From positions 1-5,659 of the forward strand of contig JAHWJJ010000320.1 in the NCBI GenBank assembly GCA_019348475.1: DNA of 5,659 bases. The letters run 5' to 3'. Positions 5,272-5,659 of this stretch are shown piece by piece. The position numbers and the translations under genes were made by a program. Position 1 is the stretch's first letter, and each line of letters begins with the position of its first letter. The notes below the pieces were generated by a model. It ran no database searches and was not told the origin of the DNA. It saw only the letters and a list, made by a program, of their open reading frames with translations. This stretch comes from Gemmatimonadota bacterium. Lineage in GTDB: Bacteria; Gemmatimonadota; Gemmatimonadetes; Longimicrobiales; Longimicrobiaceae.

Positions 5272-5659
5272 TCACACTACTCCCAGCGGGCGGTGCGGCA
5301 CCGGCGGCAGCTCCACGCGGATGGCGTCGCCGGGGCGCACCTCGCCGCCGGTGACGACCACGCCCATGATGCCGGCCTTGCGGACCAGGGCGCCGCCGGC
5401 GTCGCGGCCCAGGCACGCGGCCATCAGCCCGGGCTGAAAGCGGTCCAGCTGCACGCACGGGTTCCGCAGCCCGGTGAGCTGGACGACCGCCGCATCCCCG
5501 ACGTGCAGGCGCGTAGCGGCGGGGAGCGCGAGCAGCTCCAGTCCGCGCGTGGTCAGGTTCTCGCCCATTACCCCGGCGCAAACGTCGAACCCGGCGGCGC
5601 GCAACTCGTCGTGCAGCTCGGCGTGGATCAGGTGCACCTGGCGCAGGTTGGGCTGCGTG
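5272..5659 (-). CDS. MOSC domain-containing protein, N-terminus outside window
   Basis: The visible 128 residues are the C-terminal and larger part of a small stand-alone MOSC protein. The frame is open to the window edge (the first complete visible codons read TQPNLRQV). The GTG at 5637 is therefore probably an internal valine, and perhaps 20-40 residues are missing. Family marks are MGENLTTRG (GEN core), LLALPAATRLHVGDA, and LRNPCVQLDRF with the conserved cysteine of MOSC domains. RKAGIMGVVVTGGEVRPGD follows. MOSC domains are the beta-barrel fold shared by molybdenum-cofactor sulfurase C-termini and YiiM/mARC-type proteins, where the cysteine is tied to sulfur or Moco binding. No partner domain (ferredoxin or aminotransferase) is visible, so the reaction cannot be named. 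It ends 43 nt before the membrane-protein gene and may share its transcript. Confidence 0.88.
   Translation of the reverse strand, partial: TQPNLRQVHLIHAELHDELRAAGFDVCAGVMGENLTTRGLELLALPAATRLHVGDAAVVQLTGLRNPCVQLDRFQPGLMAACLGRDAGGALVRKAGIMGVVVTGGEVRPGDAIRVELPPVPHRPLGVV

Noticed and set aside
5272..5637. MOSC protein starting at the GTG at 5637
   Set aside because: The frame stays open to the window edge with family-like residues (QPNLRQVHLI), so this GTG most likely encodes an internal valine.
4193..5659. A novel defence or mobile-element module upstream of the envelope operon
   Set aside because: There is no nuclease, integrase, toxin-antitoxin or phage-like gene and no attachment-site repeat. 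The three genes are small housekeeping-type families plus one unknown membrane protein.

Overview
The window is a GC-rich (roughly 70% by eye) bacterial chromosomal segment in which every convincing gene lies on the minus strand. The codon style, gene order and protein sequences fit a GC-rich, probably diderm soil bacterium. Gemmatimonadota (Longimicrobium-like) is my best guess from general resemblance only, held with low confidence. I see no phage, transposon, CRISPR, tRNA or rRNA signal.

Layout in direction of transcription (right to left): (1) 5272-5659 is the C-terminal part of a MOSC-domain protein whose start lies beyond the window. (2) 4854-5228 is a small four-helix membrane protein of unknown function. 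It is joined by an ATGA stop/start overlap to (3) 4309-4857, an RBBP9/YdeN-type serine hydrolase. (4) 4193-4308 is the main intergenic gap. It holds an imperfect hairpin just past the hydrolase stop and a perfect TTGACA -35-like box pointing at the next gene. (5) 96-4192 is a tight four-gene operon, uppS-cdsA-dxr-rseP. (6) 1-95 is a 3' flank with a heptanucleotide tandem repeat directly abutting the rseP stop codon, then a perfect palindrome at the window edge.

The four-gene operon is a classic envelope-biogenesis cluster. Dxr commits carbon to the MEP isoprenoid pathway, and UppS turns isoprenyl diphosphates into undecaprenyl diphosphate, the lipid carrier for peptidoglycan and other polymers. 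CdsA makes CDP-diacylglycerol for phospholipids, and RseP is the intramembrane protease that releases envelope-stress regulators. The genes are packed with gaps of 2 and 7 nt and one 7-nt overlap, which implies one mRNA and translational coupling. cdsA and rseP use GTG starts.

I did not find a credible new biological system. The points most worth a second look are the heptamer repeat and palindrome flank, the possible leaderless start of uppS, the unexplained membrane-protein/hydrolase pair, and the degenerate first PDZ domain of RseP.
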